A stretch of DNA of 51,241 nt from Proteobacteria bacterium UBA5122 (GCA_002415485.1 DHYU01000085.1:52430-103670); one strand, 5' to 3'. Positions 24,096-33,539 are shown, counted from the first letter of the stretch. Numbers and translations: made by a program. The notes: generated by a model from the sequence alone, not told the origin.

Positions 24096-24545
24096 CTATC
24101 GATCCAGTAGTTTGATGGGCTTGAAATCATTGCCCACGATCGGATCAACCTGCATTTGCGGCACATGACATTGCAAACAGAAATAACGACGCCCCGCGAC
24201 ATTGGCGCTCTCGCTGCCATCGTGTTCCAGGAAGTGACTCTGTCCCACTTTGGTCGCACCGGATGCCTTATAGTTTGACCAGCTATGACAGGTCAGGCAT
24301 TTATTGAACTTCTTGTTAATGACATAACGATCAACCCGGTGCGGAATTAGCGGTGGCTGCTGAACATAGTCGCGCGCGATGGGTTCATCATCATGCCGCC
24401 ACTTATCCAGTTTCGGTGGCACCGAGTCATCCGCGATCTCCACGCCACCACGCAAGGACTGCACGCCTTCCGCGGCATTCACAAACGGTGACAGCAACAC
24501 GCCGAGCAACATCACCGTCAATAATGAAAACACTTTTTGCATCAT
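24096..24545 (-). CDS. napB: NapB diheme cytochrome subunit
   Basis: About 149 residues from ATG 24545 (MMQKVFSLLTVMLLG), which has AAGGG nine bases upstream; an ATG at 24563 gives six more residues. A cleavable signal peptide ends near VNAAEG. Two haem motifs, CLTCH (C89 in the longer frame) and CLQCH (C129), carry electrons from NapC to NapA. The start lies 27 bases after the napA stop. Confidence 0.95.
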   Translation of the reverse strand: MMQKVFSLLTVMLLGVLLSPFVNAAEGVQSLRGGVEIADDSVPPKLDKWRHDDEPIARDYVQQPPLIPHRVDRYVINKKFNKCLTCHSWSNYKASGATKVGQSHFLEHDGSESANVAGRRYFCLQCHVPQMQVDPIVGNDFKPIKLLDR

Positions 24546-24572
24546 AGTCTCATCCCTTCGCATTCTTTGGCC

Positions 24573-27080
24573 TTATGCCTTGACCACTTTGACGGCGCAT
24601 TTCTTGTAATCCGTCTCTTTGGAAAGCGGATCTGTCGCATCCAAGGTCAATTTATTCACCAAACGATTCTCATCAAACCACGGCACAAAGATCAGGCCTT
24701 CTGGCGGACGATTGCGGCCACGCGTCTCCACCAGCGCGGTAATTTCTCCACGACGGCTGATGATCTTGGCCACCAGGCCACGCCGCAGCCCACGTCGCTC
24801 GGCATCGGCTGGATGCATGTACAACATCGCCTGCGGCACTGCACGATGCAGCTCGGGCACACGTCGTGTCATAGAACCTGAATGCCAGTGCTCCAACACA
24901 CGACCGGTGCTCAACCAGAGGTCATATTCCTCGTCGGGTGATTCAGCAGGCGGCTCATAGGGTGCAAAGATGATCTTGGCCTTGCCATCCTTGTGGCCAT
25001 AAAACTCAACGCCCTGTCCTGCGGCAACATACTGGTCATATCCTTCGCGGTAACGCCACTGTGTTTCCTTGCCATTGATCACAGGCCAGCGTTTACCGGT
25101 GACCTTGTGGTATTCGTCGAACGCATCCAGCTCATGGCCTTTCTTTAAGCCACCAACATTGAAACGGCGATACTCTTCGAACAGACCTTTCTGCAGATAG
25201 AAACCAAAGTATTCCATCTCATCGTTGGCGTGTTCGTTGCCATGCCCATCGATGATCTTCTGCTTCGGAAATTTGTTGACCTCACCATTGGCGTACAACA
25301 CCTCATACAGCGTTTTGCCTTTCAGCTCCGGCTTCTTGGCAATCAACTCCTCTGGCCACACCTCTTCCACCTTGAAGCGTTTGGCAAACTCCACCAACTG
25401 CCACAAATCGGATTTCGACTCACCCGGCGCACTGACCTGTTGACGCCAGAATTGTGTTCTACGTTCGGCGTTACCGTAGGCGCCTTCCTTTTCCACCCAC
25501 ATGGCCGTCGGCAAGATCAAGTCCGCTGCCACGGCCGTCACGGTAGGATACGGATCAGAGACAACAATGAAGTTCTCCGGATTACGATAGGCGGGCAACA
25601 CCTCTTCATTGATGTTGGCTGCGGCCTGCACGTTGTTGTTACACATCACCCAGTAGGCATTGAGTTCGCCATCCTTCAACTTGCGGTTCTGTAGTACCGC
25701 GTGATATCCGGGTTTGTCAGGGATCGTGCCTTCCGGCAATTGCCAAACACGTTCTGCAAAGTCGCGGTGTTCTTTATTGGTGACTTCCAGATCAGCAGGC
25801 AGGCGATGAGAAAATGTCCCCACCTCTCGCGCAGTACCACAGGCCGATGGCTGCCCCGTTAATGAGAACGGACTATTGCCCGGCTCGGAGATCTTGCCCG
25901 TCAGCAGATGCACGTTGTAGAGCAATCCATTAACCCACACCCCACGGGTATGCTGGTTAAAGCCCATCGTCCAGAACGACGTGATCTTCTTTTTCGGATC
26001 TGCATACAGCTTGGCGAGCTTAAGCAGGTTTTCCTTCGGCACACCACTCATCTCTGCGGTGTAGTCCAGCGTATATATCTCGAGTGACTTGGCGTATTCA
26101 TCAAAACTGATTGGCGTCAGCTTGCCTACACCTGCATTCTCTGCCGCCTGCTCCAGCGCATGCTCCGGACGCAAGCCATAACCGATATCCGTCGCCGTCT
26201 TGGTGAAGTTGACGTGCTTATCGATAAAGCCCTTGTCATAGGCCTTGTTCTGAATAATGTAGTTGGCGATGTAGTTCAGGATCACCAGATCGGTCTGTGG
26301 CTTAAAGATAATGCCATTGTCTGCCAACTCAAATGAACGATGCTCAAAGGTCGACAATACATGCACTTCGGCATCCGGCTTGTTGAGGCGGGTCTCGGTC
26401 AGGCGCATCCACAAGATCGGATGCATCTCCGCCATGTTAGAGCCCCACAACACAAAGGCATCTGCCGCTTCCAAATCATCGTAACAACCCATCGGCTCAT
26501 CGGAACCAAAGGCGCGCATAAAGGCACCGACTGCTGAGGCCATACAATGACGCGCGTTTGGATCAATGTTGTTCGAACGAAAACCGGCCTTAAACAATTT
26601 GGCTGCGGCATAACCTTCCCACACGGTCCATTGACCGGAGCCGAACATGCCGACCGCACTCGGGCCTTTGGTCTTGATCGCAGCCTTCCATTTCTCCGCC
26701 ATCACATCGAAGGCCTGGTCCCAAGATACGGGCGTGAATTCACCGTTCTTATCGTATTTGCCGTCGGTCATGCGTAACAGTGGTGTCTTCAGGCGGTCTT
26801 TGCCGTACAGAATCTTGGCCAGGAAGTAACCCTTCACACAACTCAAACCACGGTTCACCGGCGCCTGCGGATCACCTTGCGTGGCGACGATACGTCCATC
26901 TTTGGTGCCAACCAGCACCCCACAGCCTGTGCCACAAAATCGGCAAGGCGCCTTGTCCCAGTGGATGTCATCGTTGTGTTTCTCCAGTGCGGAGGCCACA
27001 CCTGGAATACTGACGCCCGCGGCGGCTGCCGTCGCGGCGATGGCGTTTAACTTTATAAAATCCCGTCTGTCCATGCTCAT
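24573..27080 (-). CDS. napA: NapA periplasmic nitrate reductase, catalytic subunit
   Basis: 835 residues, standard length. Twin-arginine signal MDRRDFIKLNAIAATAAAAG, then the [4Fe-4S] cysteines C46, C49, C53 and C81, and the molybdenum-ligand Cys179 in NARHCMASA. It reduces nitrate to nitrite at a bis-MGD molybdenum centre. Folded and loaded in the cytoplasm with NapD before Tat export. The start overlaps the napD stop (ATGA). Confidence 0.98.
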   Translation of the reverse strand: MSMDRRDFIKLNAIAATAAAAGVSIPGVASALEKHNDDIHWDKAPCRFCGTGCGVLVGTKDGRIVATQGDPQAPVNRGLSCVKGYFLAKILYGKDRLKTPLLRMTDGKYDKNGEFTPVSWDQAFDVMAEKWKAAIKTKGPSAVGMFGSGQWTVWEGYAAAKLFKAGFRSNNIDPNARHCMASAVGAFMRAFGSDEPMGCYDDLEAADAFVLWGSNMAEMHPILWMRLTETRLNKPDAEVHVLSTFEHRSFELADNGIIFKPQTDLVILNYIANYIIQNKAYDKGFIDKHVNFTKTATDIGYGLRPEHALEQAAENAGVGKLTPISFDEYAKSLEIYTLDYTAEMSGVPKENLLKLAKLYADPKKKITSFWTMGFNQHTRGVWVNGLLYNVHLLTGKISEPGNSPFSLTGQPSACGTAREVGTFSHRLPADLEVTNKEHRDFAERVWQLPEGTIPDKPGYHAVLQNRKLKDGELNAYWVMCNNNVQAAANINEEVLPAYRNPENFIVVSDPYPTVTAVAADLILPTAMWVEKEGAYGNAERRTQFWRQQVSAPGESKSDLWQLVEFAKRFKVEEVWPEELIAKKPELKGKTLYEVLYANGEVNKFPKQKIIDGHGNEHANDEMEYFGFYLQKGLFEEYRRFNVGGLKKGHELDAFDEYHKVTGKRWPVINGKETQWRYREGYDQYVAAGQGVEFYGHKDGKAKIIFAPYEPPAESPDEEYDLWLSTGRVLEHWHSGSMTRRVPELHRAVPQAMLYMHPADAERRGLRRGLVAKIISRRGEITALVETRGRNRPPEGLIFVPWFDENRLVNKLTLDATDPLSKETDYKKCAVKVVKA

Positions 27081-27334
27081 TCTGAAAACTCCTGCGACTC
27101 ACATGCCTGTTCAAAATTGTGGTAAACCATCGCCGCCGACAACACACCCTTCAGGTGATGCATCGCCATCACCACATCGGCAACGCTCTCACGGCTGTCG
27201 CCCTCAACGGTGACGACCATACGTCCCTTGTCACTGATGGCGTGGACCTCGACACCAGTCAATGCAAGCAACTGCTGTTCAACTAATCCATTTTGTTGTG
27301 GCAATGCGTCGACAACGACACCTGCGATATTCAT
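27077..27334 (-). CDS. napD: NapD Tat-signal chaperone
   Basis: 85 residues with the NapD ferredoxin-like fold pattern (NIAGVVVDALPQQNGLVEQQLLALTGVEVHAISDKGRMVVTVEGDS). It binds the NapA twin-arginine signal and delays export until the cofactor is inserted. It overlaps both neighbours by four bases, so napF-napD-napA are translationally coupled. Confidence 0.93.
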   Translation of the reverse strand: MNIAGVVVDALPQQNGLVEQQLLALTGVEVHAISDKGRMVVTVEGDSRESVADVVMAMHHLKGVLSAAMVYHNFEQACESQEFSE

Positions 27335-27861
27335 GATTCATTTTCCTCTGGCAAATTATCCTGGGAAGAGATTGGCTTGAGTGTGATCGCATGCACGGGA
27401 CAAGGCTGGTAACACGCCCCACACCCTGTACACAGCGTTTGGTCGATCTGCGGAACGGCGACCGCCCCTGCTTGATGCTGCATGGTAATCGCACGTGCAT
27501 CACACTGCTCTTTACAGCTCAGGCATACCACCCCTTGATAGGTGAGACATCCCGCACCAAGCTGTGCCTTAACTGCCCAAGGAGGTGTTTCGTGGCCTGG
27601 ATCAGATAGCGCACCATCTGCGCACTGCTCGACACATTTACGGCAAAACGTACACTCGCCCAAGGCAAAGTTTATTTCGGGAAAACCGCCCCGGCCTTTA
27701 ACGATAATTTTTTCAGGACAAGCGCGGATACATTGATGGCAACGACTGCATCGTTCGGTGAATAGGTCTTCGCCCAAGGCCCACGGCGGACGAATAATAT
27801 TCTCCTTTCCGCGAACATCCCCACGCAGCAACTGCATTCGAGTAATCACCCGAGACTCCAT
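27331..27861 (-). CDS. napF: NapF ferredoxin-type protein
   Basis: About 176 residues from ATG 27861 (MESRVITRMQLLRGD); an upstream ATG at 27891 and one at 27837 are alternatives. Four cysteine clusters of 4Fe-4S type: CSRCHQCIRAC, CTFCRKCVEQC, CLSCKEQC and CTGCGACYQPC. NapF acts on the cytoplasmic side in maturing the NapA iron-sulphur cluster. First gene of the operon. The operon lacks napG and napH. Confidence 0.94.
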   Translation of the reverse strand: MESRVITRMQLLRGDVRGKENIIRPPWALGEDLFTERCSRCHQCIRACPEKIIVKGRGGFPEINFALGECTFCRKCVEQCADGALSDPGHETPPWAVKAQLGAGCLTYQGVVCLSCKEQCDARAITMQHQAGAVAVPQIDQTLCTGCGACYQPCPVHAITLKPISSQDNLPEENES

Positions 27862-27942
27862 TGCAAGACCTACATATACACACAATAGCACTACGCGTAG
27901 CGAGGTTAACAGCGCTATTTGTCGTGACCAACTTTCGGGGTG

Positions 27943-27980
27943 ATTTATCGGGAATAAATTAAGGTTTTGTTACACACAAA
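27943..27980. promoter_or_regulatory. two palindromes upstream of napF
   Basis: ATTTAT-CGGGA-ATAAAT (27943-27959, perfect 6-base arms) and TTTGT-TACAC-ACAAA (27966-27980, perfect 5-base arms), both with five-base centres and about 23 bases apart. They do not match the FNR consensus TTGAT-N4-ATCAA well. They are probable regulator sites for nap, binding protein unknown. Confidence 0.4.
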
Positions 27981-28040
27981 GCGGCGGCATATTATCATTA
28001 AAAATATTTTTATAATGGAAAGAATATATACGCCTGGCAT

Positions 28041-28874
28041 CTAACATCCGGTCGTCAAACGCAATCGTCTAAAACACACATCCACCGTCAACATCAATTG
28101 TTGTAATGCCTCGGCGGCGGCCTTGCCTTCACGGCTGGCGCGAAACAGATGTGGTGTCATCAACAACAGATCGGCCAGCAAGGCCTGATCCAAACTCGGC
28201 GTCTGATAACGCAGCGCCTGTGTCTCAACTAAGTCAAACCCACATGCCGTAGCTCTCTCAATACTCGGCGGTGCGGATTTACGCACCTCGGGATAAATCA
28301 CCTCACGCAGCTGCAGCAGATGATCCTCCGCCGCATCGACCAGGATCACCTGCCCACCAGGGCGCAACACCTTGGCAAAGGCGGCGTAATCGGGAAAACC
28401 AAACATCACCACAATCACATCCACACAAGCTGCCTGCAGCGGCGGCGCCTTGTTGCTGGCAACCAGCCAATGAACGTGTTTGTTGCGACGCGCAGCGGCC
28501 ATGATCGCCGGCTTTGATATGTCTAACCCAAAGACCTGCACATCCGCATCCAATTCTGCGTACAGACGTTGCAGGTAATAGCCTTCACCACAGCCGGCAT
28601 CCAGCACCACCTGCGGCCGCAGCGGTGCGACCATCGCATTCAACTGCTCTGAGATCGACTGATAAATACCCGCATCGAGAAACCGCCCCCGTGCGGCGAT
28701 CATCTCCGCACTGTCGCCCGGCTCGCGCGAACGTTTATGTTGTACCGGCAACAGGTTGACGTAGCCCTGACGCGCGACATCAAAACTATGTCGCTGCGGA
28801 CAGACCAAACTACTGCCGTGTGCCTGCAACGACTCGCCGCAGAGCGGACAGATCAATAACGATGGATTCAACAA
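28041..28874 (-). CDS. rlmA: 23S rRNA guanine-N1 methyltransferase RlmA
   Basis: 277 residues. A zinc-ribbon at the N-terminus (CPLCGESLQ...CPQRHSFD followed by ARQGYVNLL, the RlmA hallmark) and a Rossmann methyltransferase with VVLDAGCGEGYYLQRL as the SAM site. It methylates G745 of 23S rRNA in E. coli. The start is 10 bases after the aldehyde dehydrogenase stop, so the two are co-transcribed. Confidence 0.92.
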   Translation of the reverse strand: MLNPSLLICPLCGESLQAHGSSLVCPQRHSFDVARQGYVNLLPVQHKRSREPGDSAEMIAARGRFLDAGIYQSISEQLNAMVAPLRPQVVLDAGCGEGYYLQRLYAELDADVQVFGLDISKPAIMAAARRNKHVHWLVASNKAPPLQAACVDVIVVMFGFPDYAAFAKVLRPGGQVILVDAAEDHLLQLREVIYPEVRKSAPPSIERATACGFDLVETQALRYQTPSLDQALLADLLLMTPHLFRASREGKAAAEALQQLMLTVDVCFRRLRLTTGC

Positions 28875-28884
28875 CGATCGACGC

Positions 28885-30243
28885 CTACTTAACCCAGATC
28901 GTCTTTTGATTCATGAATTCCATCATGCCGTGGCGCCCGAGCTCACGACCGTAACCGGAGTTTTTAATCCCGCCAAAGGGCAGCCGCGGATCACTCTTGA
29001 CCAGACCATTTACAAACACCGCACCGCTATCGACTTGTCGTGCGACTGCCTCGCCACGCGTACTGTCTTGCGTCCACACACTGCCACCCAGACCAAACGG
29101 TGAATCGTTGGCAATGCGGATCGCATCCGCCTCATCGCGGGCGCGGATCACAATCGCTACCGGCCCGAACAATTCATCACGATAGGCCAGCATGCCGGGC
29201 TCGACCCGGTCCAGGATCGAGGCCTGATAGAAGGCGCCGTCACCCGGCACACAGCCGGTTACTGCGACCGCACCCTGTTCAATGCTGGTCAGCACCTGTT
29301 GATGCAGTTCGTCGCGCAGATCGACACGCGCCATCGGTGCCAGCGTCGTCCCGCTCGCCATCGGGTCACCCACCTGCAGCACCTCAACCGCGGCCTTGAA
29401 CTTGGCCAAAAAGGCCTCGGCGATACCATCAACCACGATAAAGCGCTTGGCGGCGATACAGGTCTGCCCCGCATTCATAAAACGCGAGGTCACCGCCTGC
29501 GCCACCGCCCAGTCGAGGTCGGCATCGTCGAGCACGATGAACGGATCAGAGCCACCCAGCTCCAGCACGGTCTTTTTCAGACATTGGCCGGCGGTCGCCG
29601 CCACCTGACGCCCGGCGCCTTCAGAACCGGTCAACGTCACCGCGTGGATGCGCGGATCTTCGATCACCGCCTGCACCTGCGCGGCGCGGATCATCAGGCT
29701 GCGAAACACGCCCTCCGGCAGGCAGGCCTCACGCACCACCGACTCCAGCGCCAGCGCGCACAGCGGCACGTTGGACGCATGTTTGAGCACCCCGGTATTG
29801 CCCGCCACCAGCGCCGGCGCCAAAAAGCGCATCACCTGCCACATCGGGTAATTCCACGGCATCACCGCCAGCACCGTGCCCAGCGGCTGGTGCGCGACCA
29901 GGCTGCGACCGGCATCACTGGCGATGAGCTCATCGGCGACAAAGGCCGCGCCATGGTCGGCGTAAAAGTCACAGACGACGGCGCACTTCTCCACCTCGGC
30001 CTCGGCCTCGCGCAGCAGCTTGCCCATCTCACGCGTGATCGTCTCGGCCAGCTCGCGTTTGCGGCGGCGGATCACCTCGCCGATGCGGCGCACCTGGGCG
30101 CAACGCTCAGCCACGGGTGTCGCCGCCCACACGGGGGTGATCGCCGCCACCTGCGCCAGCGCCGCGTCGAGCGCGGCCGAGTCCCAGGCCGGAGTTTGAT
30201 GAAAGCACTCACCGCTATACGGGTTAATTGATGAAAACCCCAT
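28885..30243 (-). CDS. NAD(P)-dependent aldehyde dehydrogenase, succinate-semialdehyde type
   Basis: 452 residues. ALDH active-site residues are all present: Asn131 in PWNYP, Glu228 in LELGGSDP, and Cys262 in NAGQTC. The shortened N-terminus (INPYSGECFHQTP) and the sequence GSDPFIVLDDADL resemble succinate-semialdehyde dehydrogenases of the Sad/GabD2 group. Substrate preference cannot be settled from sequence. A long antisense open frame (29299-30231) is a composition effect. Confidence 0.88.
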   Translation of the reverse strand: MGFSSINPYSGECFHQTPAWDSAALDAALAQVAAITPVWAATPVAERCAQVRRIGEVIRRRKRELAETITREMGKLLREAEAEVEKCAVVCDFYADHGAAFVADELIASDAGRSLVAHQPLGTVLAVMPWNYPMWQVMRFLAPALVAGNTGVLKHASNVPLCALALESVVREACLPEGVFRSLMIRAAQVQAVIEDPRIHAVTLTGSEGAGRQVAATAGQCLKKTVLELGGSDPFIVLDDADLDWAVAQAVTSRFMNAGQTCIAAKRFIVVDGIAEAFLAKFKAAVEVLQVGDPMASGTTLAPMARVDLRDELHQQVLTSIEQGAVAVTGCVPGDGAFYQASILDRVEPGMLAYRDELFGPVAIVIRARDEADAIRIANDSPFGLGGSVWTQDSTRGEAVARQVDSGAVFVNGLVKSDPRLPFGGIKNSGYGRELGRHGMMEFMNQKTIWVK

Positions 30244-30378
30244 GTCACACCTCGTTTGAATTCAATATCTTGCACCCAGTATAGCCTGCCGTAGGGAAAA
30301 ACTTGACCAATGCCGCAGCGAACGGGACAATTTCGCATCTTTTTTCAGAATCACATTGTTTTGAAGGATTTACAGACT

Positions 30379-31335
30379 ATGGCTCCCAAGACGATTTGCG
30401 TCCTCGGCGGCACCGGCTTTGTCGGTCATCACCTCGTATCCCAACTGACCCAGAAGGGTTACAACGTCCGTGTTCCGTCGCGTAATCGTGAACGTGTGCG
30501 CAGCCTGCTGGTGCTGCCACAGGTCGAAGTCATCGACTGCAACATCTTTGACGAAAACGCGCTCAAGGGGCTGCTGACCGGCTGCGACGCCGTCATCAAC
30601 CTGGTCGCCATCCTCAATGAACACAAACGCGGCGACTTCAAAAAGGTCCACGTCGAGCTGCCCGCCATTTTGAGCAAGGCCTGCTATGCCAGCGGTGTCC
30701 ACCGCGTACTGCACATGAGCGCACTCAACGCCGATGCCAAAAAGGGCAGCAGCGGCTACCTGCGCAGCAAGGGCGAAGGCGAAGATGCCATTCATAACAA
30801 CGACGGCCTCAACGTCACCAGCTTCCGCCCATCGGCCATCTTCGGCCCCGATGACCACCTGTTCACCTTCTTCGCCAACATGCTGAGCGTACTGCCCGGC
30901 ATCGCCGTGCCTTGTGGCGACGCACTGCTGGCGCCGGTCTATGTTGGTGATGTGGTTGAGGCGATGATCAAGTCGATCAACAACTCCGACACCTACGGCC
31001 AACGCTACGACCTGTGCGGCCCCGAGGTCTACACCATGTACGAGCTGGTGCGCTACACCGCCGACCTGGTCAAACCCAAGGCCAAGATCTATTCACTGAG
31101 CGATGGCATGTCGGCCTTTAAGGGCCGCATCCTCGGCATGCTGCCAGGCAAGCTGTTCACCTATGACAACTACCTGAGCCTGCAAACCCCGGCCACCAGC
31201 GACAAACCGTTCCCGGAGATCTTCGGCATCACACCGCGCACGATCGAAAGCGCCGTCCCTTATTACGCCGGCCGCGCCGGCATCCGTGGCCGCTACGATG
31301 TGATCCGTCAAACCGCCGCCCGCGATCCAGACTAA
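30379..31335 (+). CDS. NDUFA9-like NAD(P)-binding protein (atypical SDR)
   Basis: 318 residues from ATG 30379 (MAPKTICVLGGTGFVGHHL) with AAGGA at 30364-30368; an upstream ATG at 30310 is in frame but less likely. The Rossmann motif GGTGFVG is at 10-16, and SAIFGPDDHLFTF follows. Family members bind a nucleotide and are linked to complex I subunit NDUFA9, with no proven reaction in bacteria. It is followed six bases later by cca. Confidence 0.85.
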   Translation: MAPKTICVLGGTGFVGHHLVSQLTQKGYNVRVPSRNRERVRSLLVLPQVEVIDCNIFDENALKGLLTGCDAVINLVAILNEHKRGDFKKVHVELPAILSKACYASGVHRVLHMSALNADAKKGSSGYLRSKGEGEDAIHNNDGLNVTSFRPSAIFGPDDHLFTFFANMLSVLPGIAVPCGDALLAPVYVGDVVEAMIKSINNSDTYGQRYDLCGPEVYTMYELVRYTADLVKPKAKIYSLSDGMSAFKGRILGMLPGKLFTYDNYLSLQTPATSDKPFPEIFGITPRTIESAVPYYAGRAGIRGRYDVIRQTAARDPD

Positions 31336-31341
31336 CCGACA

Positions 31342-32571
31342 GTGAAGATCTACCAGGTCGGAGGTGCGGTCAGAGATGCGCTGCTCGGCCTGGTCGTCAA
31401 AGACCGGGACTGGGTAGTGGTCGGAGCCACGCCCGAACAGATGCAGGCCCAGGGTTTTAAACCCGTCGGCAAGGACTTCCCGGTCTTTCTGCACCCACAG
31501 AGTGGCGAGGAATACGCCCTCGCCCGCACCGAACGCAAGACCGCCCCCGGCTACACCGGCTTCGCCTTCCACGCCGCGCCCGATGTGAGCCTCGAAGACG
31601 ACCTGATCCGCCGCGACCTGACCATCAACGCGATGGCGCAGGATGCCGACGGCCACCTCATCGATCCCTACGGCGGCCAGCAGGATTTGCAGCAACGCAT
31701 CCTGCGCCACGTGTCACCTGCATTTACTGAAGACCCGGTGCGCATCCTGCGACTGGCCCGTTTCTACGCCCGCTTTGCACCACTCGGTTTCCGCATCGCC
31801 GACGAGACGCTGCAACTGATGCGCGACATGGTCGCCGCCGGTGAGGTCGACGCACTGGTGCCGGAGCGGGTCTGGGCCGAGACCCAACGCGCACTGGCCG
31901 AAGACGCCGCCGATGGCTTCTTCGAGACCCTACGCGCCTGTGGCGCACTGGCCAAGCTGATGCCTGAATTGGATGCGTTGTGGGGCGTACCGCAGCCGGA
32001 ACAGCATCACCCCGAGATCGATACCGGCGTGCACACGATGATGGTGCTGCAACAGGCCTGCCGCCTCAGTCCGGAGCCGCGCGTGCGCTTCGCCGCGCTG
32101 CTGCATGACCTCGGCAAGGGTGCGACCCCCAAAGAGGAATGGCCACGCCACATCGCCCACGAGGCGCGTGGCCTGCCATTGATCCAGGCCCTGTGCGACC
32201 GCCTGCGTGCGCCCAACGACTTCCGCGAATTGGCGCTACTGGCGGGCAAATATCACACCCATTGCCACCGCGCCGCCGAGCTGCGCGCCAGCACGCTGCT
32301 GGAGACGCTGCACGGACTCGACGCCTTTCGTCGCCCCGAACGCTTTGAGGAATTTCTGCTCGCCTGCATCGCCGACAGCCGTGGCCGCACCGGCCACGAA
32401 GACCGCGACTACCCGCAGGCCGATATCTTCCGCCAGGCGCTGGCCGCCGCCCTCGGCATCGACGCCGCCGCCATCGCCGCCCAGGGCCTGCGCGGGCCGG
32501 AGATCGCCAACACCCTCAAACAGCAGCGCATCGCCGCCATCGCCCACAAAATTGGCAAAGCGGCGACATAA
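31342..32571 (+). CDS. cca: multifunctional CCA tRNA nucleotidyltransferase
   Basis: 409 residues with a GTG start at 31342. The nucleotidyltransferase head has GGAVRD and the metal-binding pair in KDRDWVVVG, then ALARTERKT and RRDLTINAMA. The C-terminal HD domain (FAALLHDLGKG) gives phosphatase/phosphodiesterase activity in the gammaproteobacterial type. It adds or repairs the CCA end of tRNAs. Confidence 0.96.
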   Translation: MKIYQVGGAVRDALLGLVVKDRDWVVVGATPEQMQAQGFKPVGKDFPVFLHPQSGEEYALARTERKTAPGYTGFAFHAAPDVSLEDDLIRRDLTINAMAQDADGHLIDPYGGQQDLQQRILRHVSPAFTEDPVRILRLARFYARFAPLGFRIADETLQLMRDMVAAGEVDALVPERVWAETQRALAEDAADGFFETLRACGALAKLMPELDALWGVPQPEQHHPEIDTGVHTMMVLQQACRLSPEPRVRFAALLHDLGKGATPKEEWPRHIAHEARGLPLIQALCDRLRAPNDFRELALLAGKYHTHCHRAAELRASTLLETLHGLDAFRRPERFEEFLLACIADSRGRTGHEDRDYPQADIFRQALAAALGIDAAAIAAQGLRGPEIANTLKQQRIAAIAHKIGKAAT

Positions 32572-32847
32572 ATTTTTTCGTGAATACATAAACGCGCGGG
32601 CAAACAATCACTTAACCGCGCCACAGCCCGTCACAGCCGCCTATTGGCATCCTTTAAAATCAATCAGTTACCAATCCTAAGCCACCAAATCAACATTCGC
32701 CCAGGGCTTGACCCACGTTTCGAAGCTGTGAGAGCCTGAATCTTCGCCCCCTGAGAAAGGCCCGTCGAACGACCGCAGTCCCTGGGTGCCGGACCTCATC
32801 AGGTGACGACATAAACAACCTTATCCCGAACCCACAGGAGGACAGGT

Positions 32848-33093
32848 ATGTACGGTGTGCGTCATTATCTCCACGAAGATTTCCCCGAACTCGATGGCAC
32901 GCTTGCCACGCTCAAATCCAGCAACCCACAGTTCGCTCAACTGGTCAGCGAATACGATCAAACCGACAAGCGCATCTACGGCATCGAGATCAGCAGCCGC
33001 CCGGTGGCGGATCATTACGTGGACGGTTTAAAACGCAAACGCTTGCTGCTGAAAGACAGGATCTACCGGCTCCTGACCCGCCACCGCGGGTGA
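32848..33093 (+). CDS. DUF465 (YdcH-like) small protein
   Basis: 81 residues with a very good ribosome site (AGGAGG at 32835-32840). A helical hairpin pattern, HEDFPELDGTLATLKSSNPQFAQLVSEYDQTDKRIYGIE and VDGLKRKRLLLKDRIYRLL, matches DUF465. Function unknown in the family. The 276 bases between cca and this gene hold no gene I can support. Confidence 0.88.
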   Translation: MYGVRHYLHEDFPELDGTLATLKSSNPQFAQLVSEYDQTDKRIYGIEISSRPVADHYVDGLKRKRLLLKDRIYRLLTRHRG

Positions 33094-33137
33094 ATCCTGG
33101 TAACGAAGTAACTGCTCGCTTCTTCTGCTGACTTTAT

Positions 33138-33161
33138 GCGCCCTTCGGGGCGCTTTTTTTT
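33138..33161 (+). terminator. terminator after the DUF465 gene
   Basis: GCGCCC-TTCG-GGGCGC with the stable TTCG tetraloop, followed by eight T. It is the first of two near-identical terminators 173 bases apart. Confidence 0.92.
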
Positions 33162-33215
33162 GAACAATTTTTTTGAACGGTGATGAGGGGATTGGGCAAG
33201 CAACAACGCATTAAC

Positions 33216-33294
33216 AGGTAAGAGCGGTTGCGGCGAGACACTTCGGCCATACCTCCCCCGATTCCCGGCCTGCTTGCCCTTGGCAACCGCTTTT
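33216..33294 (+). ncRNA. possible small RNA between the two terminators
   Basis: GCGGTTGC (33224-33231) pairs with GCAACCGC (33283-33290), followed by TTTT, enclosing about 50 bases with CCCCCG and CGGCC segments. No open frame is seen. It follows repeat copy A and is closed by terminator 2 (33311-33335). Transcription is not shown. Confidence 0.4.
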
Positions 33295-33310
33295 ACCCTT
33301 CTGCATTTAA

Positions 33311-33335
33311 GCGCCCTCACAGGGCGCTTTTTTTT
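33311..33335 (+). terminator. second terminator
   Basis: GCGCCCT-CAC-AGGGCGC and eight T. The arms match terminator 1. Confidence 0.92.
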
Positions 33336-33431
33336 CGCCCAAATTTTTTCAGCGGACATGAGGGGATTCGCGTAGCAGTGACGCATTAACTCACAAGGAC
33401 CACCCACCAGCCAACGCAAGGAGCACTGATC

Positions 33432-33539
33432 ATGAGCAAACTAGACACCACCGACATCGCCTACATCGCCGGCGCACTGGCACTGATTGTTGTTTCAATC
33501 CCGGGGATCTTGCTGCTCGGCGTATCGGTTCCGACCTAA
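33432..33539 (+). CDS. 35-residue membrane peptide
   Basis: MSKLDTTDIAYIAGALALIVVSIPGILLLGVSVPT: a polar N-terminus and one hydrophobic helix. AAGGAG at 33418-33423 gives a good ribosome site. It follows repeat copy B. Too short to recognise; the hydrophobic segment and ribosome site make it more than chance. Confidence 0.55.
   Translation: MSKLDTTDIAYIAGALALIVVSIPGILLLGVSVPT

Larger units (their letters stand above)
33183..33390. repeat. two 33-base direct repeats, each after a terminator
   Basis: Copies at 33183-33215 and 33358-33390 share ATGAGGGGATT at the start and CGCATTAAC at the end, 26 of 33 positions in all. Each follows a terminator T-run and an AATTTTTT tract, so the terminator plus repeat was duplicated as a unit of about 174 bases. 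Confidence 0.75.

Noticed and set aside
27943..27980. FNR box for the nap operon
   Set aside because: The palindromes have five-base centres and arms ATTTAT or TTTGT, not TTGAT-N4-ATCAA, so no FNR call is made.
29299..30231. 310-residue plus-strand open frame
   Set aside because: Entirely antisense to a well-supported aldehyde dehydrogenase; His/Arg-rich composition is typical of a GC-driven shadow frame.
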